From Solobacterium sp. (lineage in GTDB: Bacteria > Bacillota_I > Bacilli_A > Erysipelotrichales > Erysipelotrichaceae), in the NCBI GenBank assembly GCA_017419465.1, contig JAFOLE010000198.1, positions 1-29,871 on the forward strand: a stretch of 29,871 nt of DNA, in the 5' to 3' direction. The notes beneath the pieces were generated by a model. It was not told the DNA's origin. It made no database searches and worked only from the letters and a program-made list of their open reading frames with translations. The number at the start of each line of letters is the position of its first letter. Positions within the stretch are counted from its first letter, which is position 1. This document shows, in pieces, positions 1-7,329 of the stretch. Made by a program: the position numbers and the translations under genes.

Positions 1-169
1 GGCTTTTTGCGACGGCGGTATTGGTTACGGCACAAGTAAATATCACCGTGACGTCGGCATCGTTCATGGAGTCTGTACGTTCAAATCCTTCCGCCTCCAG
101 CATCTGTGCGGTGCTTTCCGTTTCATAAGCATTTACCTTGCAGCCAAGGGTGATCAGATGGCATTTCAT
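1..169 (-). CDS. mtaB: tRNA t6A37 methylthiotransferase MtaB, N-terminal fragment
   Basis: Only the first 56 residues are in the window; the gene runs off the left edge. The reverse strand reads MKCHLITLGCKVNAYETE and further on FTCAVTNTAV. LGCKVN-YE and TC-VTN are signatures of the UPF0004 N-terminal domain of methylthiotransferases, whose cysteines (here Cys10 and the Cys of TCAVTN) bind the auxiliary Fe-S cluster. The LGCKVN form points to MtaB, which makes 2-methylthio-t6A at tRNA position 37, rather than MiaB or RimO. The radical SAM domain is outside the window. The start ATG at 169-167 overlaps the rsmE stop (ATGA), and AGGAG lies about 10 nt upstream, so translation is probably coupled to rsmE. 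The MtaB rather than MiaB assignment is fairly but not fully secure from this fragment. Confidence 0.85.
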   Translation of the reverse strand, partial: MKCHLITLGCKVNAYETESTAQMLEAEGFERTDSMNDADVTVIFTCAVTNTAVAKS

Positions 170-876
170 TGGCAGAGTTCTCCTATTACGGAACAGAGGT
201 AATACGCGGCTGTCTCCGCCCGCAGGATCCGATTGCCCAGCGTAACGGGCTGAAAACCGTTCTGGCTCAATTCCTCGATTTCCACTTCCGAAAATCCCCC
301 TTCCGGTCCGATCACCGCGGTGACGGAAGAGGCAGGCAGGACATCTTTCAGACGCAGAGCAGACGCTCCGGCCTTTTCATATGCCGCAAGATTCACATCG
401 GAACGGAAACGGGAAAGCTCGCTCAGTTTAACCGGCTCGACAAGTTCCGGGATCCGGTTCCGCTTACACTGTTCTGCGGCTTCCACGACAATTGCCTTTC
501 TGCGGGCCATGACCTTCTCCGCACGTTCCTGACGGTCCTTTGCGACACAGCGTGAGGACACAAACGGAACGATACGGGAAATACCGAGCTCGGTTGCTTT
601 CTGAAGCACGAGTTCAAACTTCTCCCGACGGATCAGTGCCATGCATAAGGTAACGTCTGCCGGCAGTTCATTGATATTGGGGTCTTCGGAAAGAATCTTC
701 GCAAGTCCTCGCTTACCTTCACGGTAAACCTCCGCAAAATACGCGGTTCCGTCGTATACAAGGCGTACGGTTTCATGATGAAGCCGGAGCACATTAAATG
801 CATGATGTGCCTTGTCCTCCGGGAGTTCAATGATGTCACCGACCGCCACAGGATGTTCAATGAAATATTCCTGCAT
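166..876 (-). CDS. rsmE: 16S rRNA m3U1498 methyltransferase RsmE
   Basis: 236 residues, a normal RsmE length. The family methylates N3 of U1498 in 16S rRNA using SAM. The N-terminal part (about 1-70) fits the PUA-like RNA-binding domain and the rest the SPOUT methyltransferase fold. The SPOUT knot motifs are visible near the C terminus: AVIGPEGGFSEVEIE followed by LGNRILRAETAA, which bind SAM. A KATELGIS motif and a VEAAEQCKRNRIPE motif, both typical of the family, lie in the middle. The start ATG (876-874) shares one base with the corC stop (TGATG), and the end overlaps the mtaB start by 4 nt, so the three genes form a tightly coupled operon. In many Firmicutes rsmE and mtaB are neighbours, which supports both calls. 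Confidence 0.95.
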   Translation of the reverse strand: MQEYFIEHPVAVGDIIELPEDKAHHAFNVLRLHHETVRLVYDGTAYFAEVYREGKRGLAKILSEDPNINELPADVTLCMALIRREKFELVLQKATELGISRIVPFVSSRCVAKDRQERAEKVMARRKAIVVEAAEQCKRNRIPELVEPVKLSELSRFRSDVNLAAYEKAGASALRLKDVLPASSVTAVIGPEGGFSEVEIEELSQNGFQPVTLGNRILRAETAAYYLCSVIGELCQ

Positions 877-2138
877 CAGGCTTCCTCTTCCGATTCCTTG
901 ATTTCAACCTGAATCTCATGGACACGGCGCTGATCGGCACGCGTTACCGTGACATGCAGGTTCTTATAGTCAAACGTATCGCCGACCTGGGGGATCCGGT
1001 CGAGTTCATGAATAACCCAGCCGCTTACCGTGATGAAATCATATTCATCTTCATCATATTCCACGCCAAAGCGCTCCATCATATCGTCGATCTCAGCGGT
1101 GCACTTTACAAGGAAGGTATGATCATTGATCTGTTCATAGTATTCCTTGACCGTATCGTGCTCATCGTAGATCTCACCGACGAGTTCCTCAATGATGTCT
1201 TCCATGGTGATGATGCCGGCGGTGCCGCCGTATTCATCCAGAACGACCGCAAGATGGAGTTTTGCCTTCTGAAGCTGTTTCAGAAGCGTGCTGATCTTCA
1301 CGTTTTCACTGGTATAGATTACAGGCTTGATAATGCGACGCAGATAACGGCGTTCCTTGTCGGAATAAAGCATGCTGTAGAAATCCTTTTCATGGATGAC
1401 ACCGACAATATTGTCCACGGAGTTTTCATACACCGGAAGACGGGAAAAGGAATTCAGACGGAACTGCTTTTCCACTTCTTCGATCGACATGGTGATATTG
1501 ATTGCCAGGACATTGACACGCGGTGTCAGGACATCCTTGACGTCAAGGTCATTGAATTCAATCGCGGCAGAGATCAGATCTGATTCGTGTGCTTCAAGAT
1601 CTCCCTCCTTTTCCGCTTCATCAACCATCGTGATCAGCTCATCAGAAATATCGCTGTCACTTTCTTCAATGCGCACCACTTTGGAAACCAGCCACTGCCA
1701 GCCGCCAAACAGCATGGTAAGCGGATAAAGAATAAACTGACAGAACCGGACAATCCCGACGGTATGCACCGCAAAGCTCTCCGGATTCTGCTTGGCAATC
1801 GTCTTCGGCGCAATTTCGCCGAACAGAAGAACCAGGATCGTCAGAACGATCGTGGAAATCAGCGCACCGTTATCTTCTCCGTAAAGCCGCGTAAAAAGGA
1901 TCGTGCCGATTGTGGCAGACATGATATTTACAATATTATTTCCGATCAGAACCGTAGATATGAAGCGGTCAAAATTCTCAAGAATGTCGAGAACTGCATT
2001 TGCCGCCTCATCATCCATCGCCTTCAGACGAATACGGCTTGCGCTGGAATAGGCGGTTTCAATTGCCGAAAACATCCCGGAAAGCAGGATGAGAACAACC
2101 ATGAAAAGGATCAGAGTGGAATTCGATATGCCGGTCAT
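876..2138 (-). CDS. CNNM/CBS transporter-like membrane protein (CorC/HlyC family)
   Basis: 420 residues. Hydrophobic segments at about 8-28, 62-80, 93-112 and 130-150 form the DUF21/CNNM transmembrane domain (FSAIETAYSSASRIRLK, then VLLFGEIAPKTIAKQNPE, both typical). A CBS pair follows at about 205-325, with PRVNVLAI, SRLPVYENSVDNIVGVIHEKD and VVLDEYGGTAGIITMEDIIEELVGEI. The C-terminal CorC_HlyC domain covers about 335-410 (ITVSGWVIHELDRIPQVGD). Family members are linked to magnesium or cobalt efflux and homeostasis; older annotation as hemolysin is probably misleading. Substrate cannot be read from sequence. GGGAGGT sits 7 nt before the ATG. It is first in an operon with rsmE and mtaB and has its own promoter about 80 nt upstream. 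Confidence 0.9.
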   Translation of the reverse strand: MTGISNSTLILFMVVLILLSGMFSAIETAYSSASRIRLKAMDDEAANAVLDILENFDRFISTVLIGNNIVNIMSATIGTILFTRLYGEDNGALISTIVLTILVLLFGEIAPKTIAKQNPESFAVHTVGIVRFCQFILYPLTMLFGGWQWLVSKVVRIEESDSDISDELITMVDEAEKEGDLEAHESDLISAAIEFNDLDVKDVLTPRVNVLAINITMSIEEVEKQFRLNSFSRLPVYENSVDNIVGVIHEKDFYSMLYSDKERRYLRRIIKPVIYTSENVKISTLLKQLQKAKLHLAVVLDEYGGTAGIITMEDIIEELVGEIYDEHDTVKEYYEQINDHTFLVKCTAEIDDMMERFGVEYDEDEYDFITVSGWVIHELDRIPQVGDTFDYKNLHVTVTRADQRRVHEIQVEIKESEEEA

Positions 2139-2223
2139 AACTCAGACCTCCCGCATACTGCTGTGCATCGATGTACATCCTGACTGTTATCCAAACTGCA
2201 TCCCTTCCTTTCGATAATGAAAA

Positions 2224-2253
2224 ATTATAGCATTCCCTGCTTTCCGCGTGCAA
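2224..2253 (-). promoter_or_regulatory. Promoter of the corC-rsmE-mtaB operon
   Basis: On the minus strand TTGCAC (2253-2248) and a perfect TATAAT (2229-2224) are 18 bp apart. The -10 also carries an extended TGC, giving TGCTATAAT. The predicted start is near 2217, leaving a leader of about 79 nt before the corC ATG. That leader contains a four-codon ORF (2201-2187, MQFG) behind an AAGGAAGGG ribosome-binding-like stretch. The rest of 2139-2298 shows no gene. The plus-strand gene at 2299 has only a weak candidate promoter here. Confidence 0.65.
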
Positions 2254-2298
2254 TGACTCCCTGTTTGCGGTACGATTCCACTAAGTGAGGAACGATTT

Positions 2299-3021
2299 AT
2301 GAACAAGCCCCTGCTGATCGGTATGACACCCCGGAATACGGAGGTCTATCAGTCCGAAGCCAGTTATTTCATCAACTCCTATGCCGACTATCTGCGCGCG
2401 GCAGGCATTCCGGTGCTTCCGGTGATGCTGCCGGTATGCACAAACGCAGATGCCATGGAAGCGGCATCCTTGATGGACGGTCTGCTGATTACCGGCGGCC
2501 AGGACGTTGCGCCGGAAATCTACGGACAGAGTGATGAAGGAACATGTGACTGTGAACCGCAGGCATATGATGAAACCGATATTCTTCTGTATACCGCATT
2601 CCGCGATGCCGGAAAGCCCATTTACGGAATCTGCCGTGGAATTCAGCTGATCAACGCTGTTGAAGGCGGCACGCTGATTCAGGATATTCCCAGCACCATC
2701 GGTCAGGAACACAATCAGCGGAACGCTGATCCGGATGATTTGATTGACGGTACGCTTCATACCGTCACCTGTGTGCCCGGCTCGAGACTGCATGAATATC
2801 TTGGAACCATCACCCGTGTAAACAGTTTTCATCATCAGGCTGTGGATGAACCTGCCCCGGGCTTTACCGTCAGTGCCTACGCACCGGATGGCGTGATCGA
2901 AGCCATAGAAAAAGACCGCATCACAGCGGTCCAATGGCATCCTGAACGGATGCTGGACGACAGCGGTCAGATCCGCCTTGCGGCAGAATTTCTCAGCCAG
3001 TGCCTTGCCTTACACAAATAA
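2299..3021 (+). CDS. Class I glutamine amidotransferase-like hydrolase (peptidase C26, PuuD-like)
   Basis: 240 residues, matching the gamma-glutamyl-gamma-aminobutyrate hydrolase family (peptidase C26). The catalytic nucleophile is Cys112 in PIYGICRGIQLINA; His214 and Glu216 in QWHPER complete the triad. The upstream LLITGGQDVAPEIYGQ (63-78) is the usual oxyanion-region motif, and the length and ends fit a single-domain enzyme. Family members hydrolyse gamma-glutamyl amides in polyamine or glutamine-conjugate catabolism; the substrate here is unknown, and no putrescine genes lie nearby, so puuD is not assigned. The start is supported by GAGGAA about 8 nt upstream. Its last 12 bases overlap the 3' end of the convergent HAD-like gene. 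No strong plus-strand terminator follows; only a weak 5-bp hairpin with six T residues is seen near 3196-3212. Confidence 0.88.
   Translation: MNKPLLIGMTPRNTEVYQSEASYFINSYADYLRAAGIPVLPVMLPVCTNADAMEAASLMDGLLITGGQDVAPEIYGQSDEGTCDCEPQAYDETDILLYTAFRDAGKPIYGICRGIQLINAVEGGTLIQDIPSTIGQEHNQRNADPDDLIDGTLHTVTCVPGSRLHEYLGTITRVNSFHHQAVDEPAPGFTVSAYAPDGVIEAIEKDRITAVQWHPERMLDDSGQIRLAAEFLSQCLALHK
2909..2931 (-). terminator. Rho-independent terminator of the HAD-like gene, inside the C26 hydrolase ORF
   Basis: On the minus strand GACCGC, a 6-nt loop TGTGAT, GCGGTC and five T residues follow each other. It lies about 80 nt past the stop codon of the minus-strand HAD-like gene and entirely within the coding sequence of the opposing hydrolase, next to the codons for the catalytic QWHPE motif. 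The 6-bp stem is short, so strength is uncertain. Confidence 0.5.
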
Positions 3022-3768
3022 GCCTTTCAGGGAATCAACAACATACGTCGGATGAATATCACTTGCGCCGAGATCCTCATAACGGTTCTCGCCAAGTACA
3101 TAGACCGTGGAAACGCCTGCCGCATGTGCCGTGGCGATTTCCGTCTGAAGATTGTCACTTACAAACAGTGCCTGTTCCGGCTCAATGCCGATATAGGTCA
3201 GAGACTTTTTTACCATGACCGGACTGGACCAGCCGGAAACCAGCGCTTCCGTCCCGGAGGCATATTCCAGCATCATCGCGATCGACCCGGAGCCAAGCTG
3301 GGCCTGATTACGCTGCCAGAGCACGGGGGAATCACTGACGGAGATGATCACCGCACCGTTCATAACTGCCTGCAGTGCCGCGTTGTAATCCCGGTAGGTC
3401 GCATCACGCTGTGTTCCCACGAACAGCCAGTGCGGCCGTTCTGAATCCATGAGAAAACCGCCCTTCTGAATCAGGCGCTTCATGGATTCCGAACCGATGA
3501 CCCACGCACGGTTGCGCTCCGGATAGTTGGAACGGATCGCATCGACTGCGGCCATGGTTGATGTATAAAAGAGATCCTCCGAAAACAGCGGAAAACCGCA
3601 TTCATACATGCGGTCAGCCATGCGGTTTCTGGAATGAAGCGAACGATCGCTGAGAATCAGAAACGGGTGCTGATTTTTCGAAAGATGCCGGATCAGTTCG
3701 ATTGCCCCATCTGTCGGCATATCATCTTTTATAAGTACATCGTGAGAAAATAAATAAACATTCTTCAT
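3010..3768 (-). CDS. HAD-IIA (NagD/YutF-like) superfamily protein with altered active site
   Basis: 252 residues, the usual length of HAD-IIA phosphatases such as NagD or YutF, with matching layout: motif I near residue 8, the C2-type cap at about 60-170, and FVSDNLQTEIATAHAAGV at 202-219 as motif IV. Key residues are changed. The motif I nucleophile Asp (normally in YLIDLDGT) aligns with Ser8 in YLFSHDVL, the motif III Lys (normally in GKPSP) is Trp180 in SGWSSP, and motif IV reads SDNLQTE instead of GDNYHTD. Motif II is LSDRS rather than VTNNS. The fold call is confident, enzymatic activity is doubtful, and no substrate can be suggested. No clear Shine-Dalgarno precedes the ATG. A TATAAT with extended TGA lies about 35 nt upstream on the minus strand. 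Confidence 0.75.
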   Translation of the reverse strand: MKNVYLFSHDVLIKDDMPTDGAIELIRHLSKNQHPFLILSDRSLHSRNRMADRMYECGFPLFSEDLFYTSTMAAVDAIRSNYPERNRAWVIGSESMKRLIQKGGFLMDSERPHWLFVGTQRDATYRDYNAALQAVMNGAVIISVSDSPVLWQRNQAQLGSGSIAMMLEYASGTEALVSGWSSPVMVKKSLTYIGIEPEQALFVSDNLQTEIATAHAAGVSTVYVLGENRYEDLGASDIHPTYVVDSLKGLFV

Positions 3769-3822
3769 ACAACCAACTTACTACGCATTGTATTATATCA
3801 TTAATGTTCGGGAGTCCAAAAA

Positions 3823-4707
3823 ATGAAAACTGATAAGAAACGGATCCTAGTACATATCCTTTCAATCCTGCTGGCAATCAGCCTCTTTGGTCTGGCTTTA
3901 TACTTTGATGCATACAACACAGCGCCCTCACGTTTTCAGGTACGCTATGAGACACTGGATTCTGTCTTCATTCCATCCCAGATGGATGATGTGACGATTC
4001 TCTACTTCTCCGATCTTGATTACGGTACATTTATGGACCGCAAGCGTATGGAAAAGCTGACCGGAACCATCAATGAGCTCAGCCCGGATATCATCCTGTT
4101 TGGCGGCGATCTCTTCGATCAGAATGCGCGCATCTCCGAACAGGAGCGCACTGACGTAACGGAGCTGCTGTCTTCCATGCATGCCCCGCTCGGCAAATTT
4201 GCAGTGCTCGGGGACTTTGATTATCGGACACCGGAACTGCCGGAAACTGTCCGGTCGGTTCTGTTCGACAGCGATTTTGAACTGCTGATCAACACCAGCG
4301 TCATCCTCCGCAACAACGGCAGTGACTCCATTACACTTACCGGACTGGACAGCGGACTGTACGGGCATCCTGATATCAATGCGGCATTCGCAAATATCGG
4401 CCGGGCCGGATACAACATTGTACTTTCTCACACACCGGATCTTGCGGAAGATATGCCGTCCGATCTTGCGGATTATGTGCTGAGCGGACACAGCCACGGC
4501 GGCCAGGCATACTGGGGATTCGGCGCGCTGTATACCCCTCCCCAGGCAGAAATGTTCTTCCGCGGCAAGCATGACATCAAAGGACTGTTCACCCTGGATA
4601 TCACCAACGGTGTCGGCACTACGGAACAGGACGTACGCTTCCTTGCCAATGCGGAAGTTGTCCTCTACCGGCTGAAACATCACAACATGGAAGCTGTCGG
4701 ATCCTGA
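3823..4707 (+). CDS. Membrane-anchored YkuE-like metallophosphoesterase with atypical metal ligands
   Basis: 294 residues. One N-terminal transmembrane segment (about 8-28) is followed by a calcineurin-like phosphoesterase domain facing outward. Motifs in order: FSDLDYG (63-68), FGGDLFD (93-99), VLGDFDY (128-134), LSHTPDL (201-207) and SGHSHGGQ (221-228). In the family motif I is normally SDLH and motif III GNHD; here the His of motif I is Asp66, and motif III reads GDFD (Asp131, Phe132). The other ligands, Asp64, Asp96, His203, His223 and His225, remain. The C-terminal region also fits the YkuE/YaeI group, which includes lipid or lipid-linked phosphate hydrolases. GGGAG lies 8-9 nt before the ATG. 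Metal content, activity and substrate are uncertain. It is monocistronic and ends at a strong terminator. Confidence 0.82.
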   Translation: MKTDKKRILVHILSILLAISLFGLALYFDAYNTAPSRFQVRYETLDSVFIPSQMDDVTILYFSDLDYGTFMDRKRMEKLTGTINELSPDIILFGGDLFDQNARISEQERTDVTELLSSMHAPLGKFAVLGDFDYRTPELPETVRSVLFDSDFELLINTSVILRNNGSDSITLTGLDSGLYGHPDINAAFANIGRAGYNIVLSHTPDLAEDMPSDLADYVLSGHSHGGQAYWGFGALYTPPQAEMFFRGKHDIKGLFTLDITNGVGTTEQDVRFLANAEVVLYRLKHHNMEAVGS

Positions 4708-4716
4708 ACACAATCT

Positions 4717-4740
4717 AAAAAACCGCCGCGGCGGTTTTTT
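4717..4740. terminator. Bidirectional terminator between convergent transcription units
   Basis: A perfect 24-bp palindrome: six A, CCGCCG, CGGCGG, six T. It serves the plus-strand metallophosphoesterase (T-run at 4735-4740) and, on the other strand, the ezrA-thiI operon (T-run opposite 4717-4722). It lies 10 bp beyond both flanking stop codons. Confidence 0.9.
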
Positions 4741-4749
4741 AGTATTTGA

Positions 4750-4998
4750 TTACTGAAGCAGACGTGTCAGACGCTTTGCATAGCGTGCCCGCTGCGAGGG
4801 CGCAACGTTTGCGATCATCGAAAGCAGTTCATAGATCTTGAGTTTTTCGTTGACCGTATAGCTGTCGTCTTTTACCACAGCTGTTGTAATCAGATTCAGA
4901 CTGTCAAGAAATTCGGATTCTGTCTCGCGTTTCCCAAGTTCCATGACCTTTTCGAATGCTTCGGCAATGCCGTTGTTATGTTTATGAAACAGGCCCAT
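4750..4998 (-). CDS. Small conserved-looking hypothetical protein downstream of thiI
   Basis: 82 residues, not recognised. The sequence is soluble and helix-rich, with hydrophobic positions spaced as in a small helical bundle (FLDSLNLITTAVVK, KLKIYELLSMIANVA), and a basic C terminus ending QRARYAKRLTRLLQ. There is no signal peptide, membrane segment or Cys pair. The start is well supported: AGGAGG is 8 nt before the ATG. It is the last gene of the ezrA-desulfurase-thiI operon, 20 bp after thiI and directly before the terminator. The strong RBS, sensible amino-acid composition and clean fit in the operon argue that it is real. A role in tRNA thiolation or division would only be a guess from position. 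Confidence 0.75.
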   Translation of the reverse strand: MGLFHKHNNGIAEAFEKVMELGKRETESEFLDSLNLITTAVVKDDSYTVNEKLKIYELLSMIANVAPSQRARYAKRLTRLLQ

Positions 4999-5018
4999 CT
5001 TTCAAACCTCCTGTATTC

Positions 5019-6206
5019 TCAGAGAAAGGACTCTTTTTCCTGCGGATGAACGGTAATCACTTCTGCCGCCTCCGCTGCTTCCGCAATCATCTTATCATAC
5101 GGGAAACGAGCCTCATAACTCTCGGCCTTCTTGATCGTCGGCTTCGTGACCGGGTTTTTCGGATCGAAGATCGTGCAGCAGTCTTCATATGGAAGAATCG
5201 AGGTCTCATAGGTGCCGATCCGGCGTGCAAGATCAATGATTTCCACTTTATCCATGCAGATCAGAGGACGAAGCACCGGAATCGAGATGACGGAATTGAT
5301 GCATGCAATACTCTCGAGGGTCTGACTGGCGACCTGGCCGAGGCTTTCCCCGGTGCCGATTGCAAGACATCCGGATTCCTTTGCAATCTGTTCGGCAAGA
5401 CGCACCATCATGCGGCGCATCAGCGTGATCGCGTACGGATCGCCTGCTGTCCGGTAGATTTCCAGCTGCAGTGCGGTGAAGTTCACCATATGAACGCGCA
5501 TTCTTCCCTGGTTGTATTCACTCATCATGGACGCAAGGTCCAGAACCTTCTGTCTGGCATTTTCGCTGGTGTAAGGCGGGCTCGCAAAATGAACCGCCTC
5601 CACATCAAGACCGCGCTTCATAAGCTCATATGCCGCAACCGGAGAATCAATGCCTCCCGACAGCATCAACAGTACTTTTCCGTTGATTCCGGACGGATAG
5701 CCGCCCGCACCGGGAATCTTTTCACTCATGAGATAGGTATCCCCGGAATGCACTTCCACCCGGAGTTCGAGTTCCGGATGATGTACATCCACCTTCATAT
5801 CCGTATTCTCAAGAATGTATCCTGCGACCGCACGGTTGATGCCGTCAGAGTTCATCGGAAAGGTCTTGTCATGACGCCGGGTGATCATCTTGAATGTACG
5901 CTTTCCGGAATCCTTCGCAATCGCAAGGCACCGTTCCTTGATCGCATCCAGACTGGAATCCACCCGCTCCGTAAAGGAAAAGGAAGAAATGCCGAACACC
6001 TTCTGCAGTTTTTCCTTTACCGCTTCCGCATCTGCGCCGTTAAGGCGGATATAAAACCGGTCATAACTGCGGCGGTACTCGAGCTGTGTAAACTCCCTGA
6101 GAATCCCGCGGATATTGTTATCAAGTTTCCGGATAAAATCCTTCCGGTTCTTTCCTTTCGTTGTCAGTTCTCCGTATCGGATCAATACGGTATCGTAATC
6201 AGCCAT
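5019..6206 (-). CDS. thiI: tRNA 4-thiouridine synthase ThiI (no rhodanese domain)
   Basis: 395 residues, the length of Firmicute ThiI lacking the C-terminal rhodanese domain of the E. coli enzyme. It adenylates U8 of tRNA and inserts sulfur to form s4U. Visible parts are a ferredoxin-like N-terminal region with DTVLIRYGELTTKGKNR (5-21), a THUMP domain (about 60-165), and the PP-loop SGGIDSPVAAYELMKRG starting at residue 183, which binds ATP. Near the C terminus YEDCCTIFDPKNPVTKP is the usual ThiI tail and contains candidate sulfur-handling cysteines. The start overlaps the end of the cysteine desulfurase gene by 8 nt, and GGAG lies 13 nt upstream, so translational coupling is likely. With the adjacent desulfurase this is the IscS-independent two-gene thiolation module known from B. 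subtilis NifZ-ThiI. Confidence 0.95.
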   Translation of the reverse strand: MADYDTVLIRYGELTTKGKNRKDFIRKLDNNIRGILREFTQLEYRRSYDRFYIRLNGADAEAVKEKLQKVFGISSFSFTERVDSSLDAIKERCLAIAKDSGKRTFKMITRRHDKTFPMNSDGINRAVAGYILENTDMKVDVHHPELELRVEVHSGDTYLMSEKIPGAGGYPSGINGKVLLMLSGGIDSPVAAYELMKRGLDVEAVHFASPPYTSENARQKVLDLASMMSEYNQGRMRVHMVNFTALQLEIYRTAGDPYAITLMRRMMVRLAEQIAKESGCLAIGTGESLGQVASQTLESIACINSVISIPVLRPLICMDKVEIIDLARRIGTYETSILPYEDCCTIFDPKNPVTKPTIKKAESYEARFPYDKMIAEAAEAAEVITVHPQEKESFL

Positions 6207-7329
6207 ATTGTTCTGTCATCTCCTTTACTGCCTGTACAAATGCATCAATCTCTTCTTCCGTATTCTCCATGGACAGTGAGACACGGATCGAACAGGATGC
6301 CCGCCGTTCGGAATAACCCATCGCAAGAAGTACATAGCTCGGGTTGTTGGAATGCGCTTCGCAGGTACTGCGGGCACTGATCATAAATCCCCTGCGGTTC
6401 AGTTCATTCTGCATCACTTCACTCGGGATCCGCTCAAATGAGAAATTAAGGACCGCGGGCAGACCGTTCGCCGGAGAATTGATCACAATTCCATCAATCT
6501 CGGAAAGTCCCTTTACGAGCCGGTCATGAAGCTTTCGCGTATGTGCCGCAAAGGCACTCTGCCGTTCAAGCGCCAGACGCAGCGTCTTGGCGAATACCAT
6601 ATCCGCAGCTGAATTGGCAGTTCCGCCGCGAAAGCCGAATTCCTGTTCGCCGCCGGAAATCAGCGGTTCCATCGGCACATAGGTTTTCTTTACAAGAATT
6701 CCGCTTCCCTTAAGACCATGAATCTTATGTGCGGAAATGGACGCAAGATCAACATCCTTGAATGACAGCGGTATTTTTCCGGCCGCCTGCGTCATATCGC
6801 AATGGAAGTACGCATGGCTTTCCTTCCGGACAATGGTTTTGATTTCATCGATCGGATTCAGAGCCCCTGTCTCATTGTTTACATACATGACCGAGACAAG
6901 AATCGTATCCGGCCGCAGCGCGGCACGGACATCCTCTGCCCGTACGGATCCGTCCTCATAAACCGGAAGCCAGGTGATGTCATATCCGAACAGACGCTCC
7001 ATCTGACGGCACGCATTCAGCACACTGCTGTGCTCGATCGGTGTGGTAATGATGTGCTTTCTCGTCGGATCCGCAAAGCAGACGCCCTTTATGGCGGTAC
7101 TGTTGGATTCACAGCTGCCGGATGTGAAGATCACTTCTTCTGCCGAAACACCTAAAAGCCCGGCAGCGGCGCTGCGGGCTTTTTCCATCATACGGTGTAC
7201 TTCGCTTCCCTCATCATAGAGAGATTCGCTGTTGGCGTAATGCGTTTCCAGCAATGAAATATAAGTCTTCAGTACTTCCGGATCCGGACGGGTCGTACCT
7301 GCACTGTCGAGATAGATCCTACGCTTCAC
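6199..7329 (-). CDS. Cysteine desulfurase (NifS/NifZ-like), sulfur donor to ThiI
   Basis: 376 residues, class V aminotransferase fold. The PLP-binding lysine is Lys202 in ISAHKIHGLKGSG; His100 in TPIEHSSV stacks on PLP in this family; the persulfide-carrying cysteine is Cys323 in SARSTCEAHSNNPSYVLLAMG. The N terminus RRIYLDSAGTTRPDPEV is typical. It converts cysteine to alanine and passes persulfide sulfur to an acceptor. Its position, with overlaps, between ezrA and thiI is that of B. subtilis nifZ, so ThiI is the likely acceptor. The start is GTG, chosen because GGGAG lies 7 nt upstream and the protein begins correctly there; it overlaps the end of ezrA by 11 nt. Another role in Fe-S assembly is possible if the cell has no other desulfurase. 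Confidence 0.92.
   Translation of the reverse strand: MKRRIYLDSAGTTRPDPEVLKTYISLLETHYANSESLYDEGSEVHRMMEKARSAAAGLLGVSAEEVIFTSGSCESNSTAIKGVCFADPTRKHIITTPIEHSSVLNACRQMERLFGYDITWLPVYEDGSVRAEDVRAALRPDTILVSVMYVNNETGALNPIDEIKTIVRKESHAYFHCDMTQAAGKIPLSFKDVDLASISAHKIHGLKGSGILVKKTYVPMEPLISGGEQEFGFRGGTANSAADMVFAKTLRLALERQSAFAAHTRKLHDRLVKGLSEIDGIVINSPANGLPAVLNFSFERIPSEVMQNELNRRGFMISARSTCEAHSNNPSYVLLAMGYSERRASCSIRVSLSMENTEEEIDAFVQAVKEMTEQYG

Noticed and set aside
4717..4740. Perfect palindrome considered as a protein-binding operator.
   Set aside because: It lies between convergent stop codons with A and T tracts on both sides, as expected for a bidirectional terminator.
4956..6380. Long plus-strand open frame (474 codons) opposite thiI.
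   Set aside because: It is antisense to thiI and the desulfurase end, which carry all family motifs. Its product is Cys/His/Arg-rich without a fold pattern, and no ribosome binding site or promoter precedes it.
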